DNA from: CAYQTL01 sp964420405
GTDB lineage: Bacteria > Acidobacteriota > Thermoanaerobaculia > Thermoanaerobaculales > Sulfomarinibacteraceae
Reading direction: 5' to 3'
Assembly: GCA_964420405.1 (NCBI GenBank)
Contig: CAYQTL010000049.1
Coordinates: 1 to 35,049 of the forward strand
Length of the DNA: 35,049 nucleotides
Below are positions 31,420 through 35,049 of the stretch, in pieces. The translations under genes were made by a program, and so were the position numbers. The stretch's first letter is position 1; each line of letters opens with the position of its first letter. The notes beneath the pieces are model-generated. The model ran no database searches and was not told the DNA's origin. It worked only from the letters and a program-made list of their open reading frames with translations.

Positions 31420-32157
31420 ATGGACGAAAGAGGACCGCGGTACCGCAGGATTCTCGTCAAGCTCTCCGGCGAGGCCCTGATGGGCGATCAGCCGTTCGGC
31501 ATCGCCCCCGCCGTGGTCGCCACCCTCGCCGCCGAGCTGGCTGCGGTCCACGCGCTGGGCGTGCAGCTGGCGGTGGTGGTCGGCGGCGGCAACATCATCC
31601 GCGGCGTGTCCGCCCACGAGCAGGGCATCGACCGCATCACCGGCGACTCGATGGGGATGCTGGCGACGGTGATCAACGCTCTCGCCCTGTCGTCGGCCGT
31701 CGAGCAGCACGGCGTTGCGACCCGCGTCCAGACCGCAATCGCCATGCACGAGGTGGCGGAGCCGTTCATCCGCCGACGGGCGCTGCGGCACCTGGAGAAG
31801 GGGCGGGTGGTGCTGTTCGCCGGCGGCACCGGCAACCCGTTCTTCACCACCGACTCGGCGGCCGCCCTGCGCGCCAACGAGATCCACGCCGAGGTCCTGA
31901 TGAAAGCGACCAAGGTCGACGGCGTCTACACCGCCGACCCGGTCCGCGACCCCTCCGCCCGGCTGATGCCGCGGCTCGGCTACCGCGAGGTGCTGCGTCG
32001 CGGCCTCAGGGTGATGGACGCCGCCGCCATCTCGCTGTGCATGGAGAGCGGCATTCCGATCCAGATCTTCAACGTGCGGACGCCCGGCATCCTCCGCGAG
32101 GTGGTGCTCGGCGGGCAGGTGGGGTCGCTGGTCGGCCCCGACGAGGAGGCGTCATGA
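31420..32157 (+). CDS. pyrH: UMP kinase
   Basis: 245 residues, amino-acid-kinase fold, phosphorylating UMP to UDP with ATP. ILVKLSGEALMG, VVGGGNIIRG, DSMGMLATVINAL, FAGGTGNPFFTTDSAA and LMKATKVDGVYTADP are all present. The start context is weak (GAGGGG about 13 bp upstream, inside the tsf end), suggesting coupling to tsf. The stop overlaps the frr ATG (ATGA). Confidence 0.97.
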   Translation: MDERGPRYRRILVKLSGEALMGDQPFGIAPAVVATLAAELAAVHALGVQLAVVVGGGNIIRGVSAHEQGIDRITGDSMGMLATVINALALSSAVEQHGVATRVQTAIAMHEVAEPFIRRRALRHLEKGRVVLFAGGTGNPFFTTDSAAALRANEIHAEVLMKATKVDGVYTADPVRDPSARLMPRLGYREVLRRGLRVMDAAAISLCMESGIPIQIFNVRTPGILREVVLGGQVGSLVGPDEEAS

Positions 32158-32708
32158 ACGAGGTCCTGAGGGATGTCGAGAGCCGGATGAACGGCGCCGT
32201 CGAGGCGCTCAGGGGCGAGCTGTCCAGGCTGCGCACCGGGCGCGCCTCGCTGTCGCTGCTCGACGGCGTGCTGGTGGACTACTACGGCAGCCCGACGCCG
32301 GTCAACCAGGTGGCGTCGCTGTCGGTGCCCGACCCGGCGACCATCGTCATCGCGCCCTGGGAGCCGAAGATGCTGGCCGAGATCGAACGGGCGATCCTCA
32401 AGTCGAACCTGGGCATGACCCCCAACAACGACGGCAAGGTGGTGCGGCTGCACATTCCGGCGCTGACCGAGGAGCGTCGCAAGCAGCTCGTGAAGATGGC
32501 CCACGAGCTCGCCGAGCAGTCGCGCAACGCGATCCGCCAGGTCCGGCGGGACGGCAACGAGAAGATCAAGAAGATCGAGAAGGCCAAGGAGATCTCCGAG
32601 GACGAGATGCACGGCGGCTTCGACAAGATCCAGAAGCTCACCGACGCCTACACGGCCAAGGTCGGCGAGATCGTCGAGCGCAAGGAGAAGGAGATCCTCG
32701 AGGTCTAG
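32154..32708 (+). CDS. frr: Ribosome recycling factor
   Basis: 184 residues. It splits post-termination ribosomes together with EF-G. RTGRASLSLLDGVLVDYYG, TPVNQVASLSVPD, AILKSNLGMTPNNDGKVVRLHIPALTEERR and the long basic helix VRRDGNEKIKKIEKAKEISEDE are characteristic. A strong GAGGAGG precedes the ATG at 32154, located within the end of pyrH. Confidence 0.98.
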   Translation: MNEVLRDVESRMNGAVEALRGELSRLRTGRASLSLLDGVLVDYYGSPTPVNQVASLSVPDPATIVIAPWEPKMLAEIERAILKSNLGMTPNNDGKVVRLHIPALTEERRKQLVKMAHELAEQSRNAIRQVRRDGNEKIKKIEKAKEISEDEMHGGFDKIQKLTDAYTAKVGEIVERKEKEILEV

Positions 32709-32728
32709 GCTCTTCCGGCGGTCCCGCG

Positions 32729-33403
32729 ATGACCACGGCTCTCGTCTGCGTCGCCGCCGGTCGCGGCGCCCGGTACGGCGGCGACAAGCTGTCGGAGACG
32801 GTCGCCGGCCGTCCGGTGCTCGAGCGGTCGCTGGACGCCCTGAGGCGCGCCCGTCCCGACGACCCGCTGGTCGTCGTGGTGTCGGCGTTCCGGCTCGACG
32901 AGTGGCGCGAGCGACTCGCCGGCCACCGCGGCGACGCGCTCCTGGTGACCGGCGGCGTCCGGCGCCAGGACTCGGTCCGGGCGGGGGTCGAGGCCGCCGC
33001 CGGGCGCGGTGCGGAGGTGGTCGTGGTCCACGACGGCGCCCGCCCGCTGGTGGCGCCCGACGACGTCTGCTGCGTGGTGCGGGCGCTCGGCGACGCTGCC
33101 GGTGCGGTTCTCTGCGGTCGTGTCCACGACACCGTCAAGCGGGTCGACCGGGACGGTTTCGTGCTCGAGACGGTGCCCCGGGACGCCCTCAGGCTGGCGC
33201 AGACTCCCCAGGTGTTCCGGGTGTCTGCCCTGCTCTGGGCCTGGCAGTGTGCCGGCGCCGACCGCGAGTGGACCGACGAGGCGGCGCTGCTCGAGTCGCT
33301 CGGTATGCCGGTGCGCTGCGTGCTGGCGCGGTCGCCCAACCCGAAGCTGACGACGGCCGACGACCTGCGCATGATCCGCGCGCTGGTGGAGGCCGGCCGG
33401 TGA
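32729..33403 (+). CDS. ispD: 2-C-methyl-D-erythritol 4-phosphate cytidylyltransferase
   Basis: 224 residues, third step of the MEP isoprenoid pathway, forming CDP-methylerythritol from CTP. N-terminal nucleotide-binding AAGRGARYGGDK, VTGGVRRQDSVRAGV, VVVHDGARPLV and the TPQVFRVSALLWA / TDEAALLE segments. ATG at 32729 has a weak ribosome-binding site, 20 bp after frr. Its stop overlaps the ispF GTG (GTGA), an arrangement that in other bacteria can become an ispDF fusion. Confidence 0.96.
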   Translation: MTTALVCVAAGRGARYGGDKLSETVAGRPVLERSLDALRRARPDDPLVVVVSAFRLDEWRERLAGHRGDALLVTGGVRRQDSVRAGVEAAAGRGAEVVVVHDGARPLVAPDDVCCVVRALGDAAGAVLCGRVHDTVKRVDRDGFVLETVPRDALRLAQTPQVFRVSALLWAWQCAGADREWTDEAALLESLGMPVRCVLARSPNPKLTTADDLRMIRALVEAGR

Positions 33404-33885
33404 GCCGGCTGCGGGTCGGCCAGGGGTACGACGTCCACCGGTTCCGGTCGGGGCGACGGCTCGTGCTGTGCGGCGTCGAGCTCGACGGCGAGGTCGGCCT
33501 CGACGGTCACTCGGACGCCGACGTCGCGCTGCACGCGGTGGCCGACGCGGTGCTGGGCGCGATCGCCGCCGGCGACCTCGGCGAGCTGTTCCCGCCCACC
33601 GACCCGCGGTGGCGCGACGCCGACTCGGCCGATCTTCTCCGGCGGGCGCTTCAGCTCGCGGCGGGGACCGGCTTCGCGCTGGTCAACTGCGACCTCACCT
33701 TGATCGGCGAGCGCCCGCGGGTCGCGCCCCACCGCGACGCGATGCGCTCCTGTCTCGCGGCGTTGCTGGGCGTCGACCGCAGCGCGGTGTCGGTCAAGGC
33801 GACCACCACCGAGGGGCTCGGCTGGGAAGGCCGGAGGGAGGGCCTCGCAGCGATCGCGGTGGTGCTGCTGGAGGAGCGGCCGTGA
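33400..33885 (+). CDS. ispF: 2-C-methyl-D-erythritol 2,4-cyclodiphosphate synthase
   Basis: 161 residues. It cyclises CDP-methylerythritol phosphate in the MEP pathway. The metal ligands are in DVHRF (Asp11, His13) and the GHSDADVALHAVADAVLGA block. The C-terminal ATTTEGLGWEGRREGLAAIAVVLL motif is complete. The GTG start overlaps ispD, and its own stop overlaps the next GTG, so three genes are chained by 4-bp overlaps. Confidence 0.97.
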   Translation: MSRLRVGQGYDVHRFRSGRRLVLCGVELDGEVGLDGHSDADVALHAVADAVLGAIAAGDLGELFPPTDPRWRDADSADLLRRALQLAAGTGFALVNCDLTLIGERPRVAPHRDAMRSCLAALLGVDRSAVSVKATTTEGLGWEGRREGLAAIAVVLLEERP

Positions 33886-34625
33886 GCCAGACCGGGTGGA
33901 TCACCGGCGTCCACGGCGTGCTGGCGGCGCTCGAGTCCGGCCGGCCGGTGGACGCCGTATGGGTGCAGCAGGGACGGCGCGACCGCCGGATCACGGCGGT
34001 CGTGGACGCGGCGCGTGCCCGCGGCGTGCCCGTGCGGACGGTTCCCCGCGGACGGCTCGACGAGCTCGCGGCCGGCGGTGCCCACTCCGGCTGCGCCGCG
34101 CGCACCGCGCCGGTGGCGTTTCGGGCGTTCGACGAGCTCGTCCGACCACCGGACGCGCCGTCGCGCCTGCTGGTGCTCGACCATCTCCTCGACCCGCACA
34201 ACGTCGGGGCGGTGGTGCGCAGCGCGGCGGCGTTCGGCGTCGACGGCGTGGTGCTCGCGGGGCCGTCGGCGCCGCCCCTCGACGGCGCTGTCGAGCGGGC
34301 GGCGGCGGGCCAGCTCGGGCGCCTTCCGCTGGCTCGCGTCAACGTGGCCGCCGACGTTCTGCGGATGCTGCGCGACGCGGGCTACTGGACGTTCGGCGCC
34401 GACATGACCGGGAGCCCGGTCGGCGAGGTCACCGTCCCGGCTCGCTGGGTCCTGTGCCTCGGCGCCGAGGAACGCGGCCTGCGCGCCAAGACCCGTTCGG
34501 CGGTCGACGAGTTCGTCGCCGTGCCGATGGCGCCGGGAGTCGAGTCGCTCAACGTGTCCGTGACCGCCGGGGTGCTGCTGTATGCGTTGACGCTCGGGGA
34601 GCAGGCGGGCGGCAGCGGAACCTGA
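33882..34625 (+). CDS. rlmB: TrmH/SpoU-family 2'-O-ribose RNA methyltransferase (RlmB-like)
   Basis: 247 residues. N-terminal substrate-binding domain (ITGVHGVLAALESGRPVDAVWV) and C-terminal SPOUT knot with the three motifs DHLLDPHNVGAVVRSAAAFGVDGV, LCLGAEERGLR and VPMAPGVESLNVSVTAGVLLYAL. These match the 23S rRNA G2251 methyltransferase RlmB, though the exact target among TrmH paralogues cannot be proven. GTG at 33882 overlaps ispF. The stop codon lies inside the first unit of an 11-bp tandem repeat. Confidence 0.9.
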   Translation: MSQTGWITGVHGVLAALESGRPVDAVWVQQGRRDRRITAVVDAARARGVPVRTVPRGRLDELAAGGAHSGCAARTAPVAFRAFDELVRPPDAPSRLLVLDHLLDPHNVGAVVRSAAAFGVDGVVLAGPSAPPLDGAVERAAAGQLGRLPLARVNVAADVLRMLRDAGYWTFGADMTGSPVGEVTVPARWVLCLGAEERGLRAKTRSAVDEFVAVPMAPGVESLNVSVTAGVLLYALTLGEQAGGSGT

Positions 34626-34653
34626 GACGAACCTGAGACGAATCTGAGGCGAA
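34621..34653 (+). repeat. 11-bp tandem repeat, three copies, at the rlmB stop
   Basis: CCTGAGACGAA, CCTGAGACGAA, TCTGAGGCGAA. The second copy is perfect and the third has two changes. The first copy supplies the TGA stop of the methyltransferase gene. Confidence 0.9.
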
Positions 34654-34686
34654 GGACGCACGGTGTCAGACGCTGGGCGTGGTCCG

Positions 34687-34710
34687 ATCCCGGTCCCGTG
34701 CCCCATCCCG
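34687..34710 (-). repeat. Degenerate hexamer array in inverted orientation
   Basis: Four phased units GATCCC, GGTCCC, GTGCCC, CATCCC; on the minus strand GGGATG, GGGCAC, GGGACC, GGGATC. It has four C-runs, so the minus strand fits the G-quadruplex rule. It lies 95 bp upstream of the direct GGGATC array and could pair with it. Confidence 0.7.
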
Positions 34711-34804
34711 ATGGCTGTCGCGGCGACAGCGACGGCGGCAGTCGCCAGCGACGGCAGCGGACGACCACGGTGCCGGTCGCGACGGCGTGAAGGAGAATCT
34801 CGTC

Positions 34805-34846
34805 GGGATCGGGATCGGGATCGGGATCGGGATCGGGATCGGGAAC
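34805..34846 (+). repeat. GGGATC hexamer array, seven units (G-quadruplex consensus)
   Basis: Six perfect GGGATC units and one GGGAAC, then GGGC: eight evenly spaced GGG runs, enough for two adjacent quadruplexes. It is the longest of the three related arrays in the window. Confidence 0.95.
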
Positions 34847-34892
34847 GGGCGGAAAGGTTGCGGCGTCGCTCGGGAGAGTGCCCCGGCGGGTA

Positions 34893-34921
34893 TTGCATCG
34901 TGCCCAGCGCTGTGCTACCTT
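34893..34921 (+). promoter_or_regulatory. tRNA-Thr promoter
   Basis: TTGCAT (34893-34898), 17-bp spacer, TACCTT (34916-34921) preceded by TGC, an extended -10 motif. The predicted start is near 34928, about 67 bp before the tRNA. Confidence 0.6.
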
Positions 34922-34994
34922 CCCCCTCCCACTGCCGTCACGGACTGACGGGGGTGTGCTCTTTGGACAACCGGAGCGGAGGCGGCGAGGGTCG

Positions 34995-35049
34995 GCTGGC
35001 GTAGCTCAATTGGCAGAGCAGCTGATTTGTAATCAGCAGGTTGCGGGTT
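34995..35049 (+). tRNA. tRNA-Thr(TGT), 3' end outside window
   Basis: The acceptor 5' strand GCTGGCG, D-arm AGCTCAATTGGCAGAGC, and anticodon stem GCTGA/TCAGC around loop TTTGTAA give anticodon TGT for threonine codon ACA. The T-arm begins (GCGGGTT) where the window ends. tRNA-Thr placed after an rlmB-like gene often leads into tuf/secE/nusG in bacteria; that cannot be checked here. Confidence 0.93.

Larger units (their letters stand above)
34626..34994 (+). other. Repeat-rich non-coding spacer before tRNA-Thr
   Basis: 369 bp without a convincing gene. In order it holds the end of the 11-bp tandem repeat, a degenerate inverted hexamer array (34687-34710), an 8-bp near-perfect palindrome GCTGTCGC-G-GCGACAGC (34714-34730), GCGACGGC-type repeats, a seven-unit GGGATC array (34805-34846), the tRNA-Thr promoter (34893-34921), and a CCGTCA-CGGAC-TGACGG hairpin (34935-34951). 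Confidence 0.7.

Noticed and set aside
34805..34846. Possible CRISPR array
   Set aside because: The units are contiguous hexamers without spacers; no cas gene is nearby.

Overview
The window is very GC-rich and densely coded, and it reads as chromosomal core sequence of a Gram-negative bacterium. It shows ADP-heptose/LPS core genes, a type IV pilus motor operon, an Oar-like TonB-receptor relative, a futalosine-pathway menaquinone gene (mqnE), a selenocysteine tRNA and a DUF4388 protein. That mix best fits Acidobacteriota (Thermoanaerobaculia/Holophagae-like) or a related delta-type lineage. The assignment is inference from gene content; no rRNA is present.

Layout, left to right. 1-1342: end of a biotin carboxylase gene and its separate biotin carrier protein. 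1339-6826: degenerate TonB-receptor-like protein, a lipoprotein, an ECF sigma factor, a small membrane protein (possible anti-sigma) and a bactofilin-like membrane protein. 6827-7260: non-coding, with repeats. 7261-11962: yceD-rpmF-plsX-fabH-fabD-fabG, initiation and reduction steps of fatty acid synthesis, without acpP or fabF. 12122-12631: cvpA, overlapping tail-to-tail with mqnE. 12565-16456 (minus): mqnE, rho and coaBC. 16472-16993: a perfect 71-bp direct repeat carrying the 3' end and terminator of tRNA-Ala(GGC), then tRNA-Ala and a divergent selC. 17027-17806: DUF4388 protein. 17788-25465 (minus): pilB-pilT-pilC-pilS-pilR and a DUF192 lipoprotein, nearly all translationally coupled. 25616-28146 (minus): heptose kinase, heptose adenylyltransferase and a heptosyltransferase. 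28220-34625 (plus): an unrecognised gene, then rplM-rpsI-rpsB-tsf-pyrH-frr-ispD-ispF-rlmB-like. 34626-34994: repeat-rich spacer. 34995-end: start of tRNA-Thr(TGT).

Themes. PilB/PilT/PilC and PilS/PilR form the motor and sensory module of a type IV pilus; no pilin gene is in the window. The heptose genes make and use ADP-heptose for LPS. The ribosomal/pyrH/frr/isp block is a growth-related operon behind an almost consensus promoter.

No CRISPR array, transposase, integrase or defence system was found. The most unusual signals are non-coding: three intergenic GGGAAC/GGGATC hexamer arrays (two fit the G-quadruplex consensus), the duplicated tRNA-Ala 3' end with an inverted partial copy beside it, and four genes whose -10 box lies only 6-7 nt before the start codon, suggesting leaderless mRNAs.
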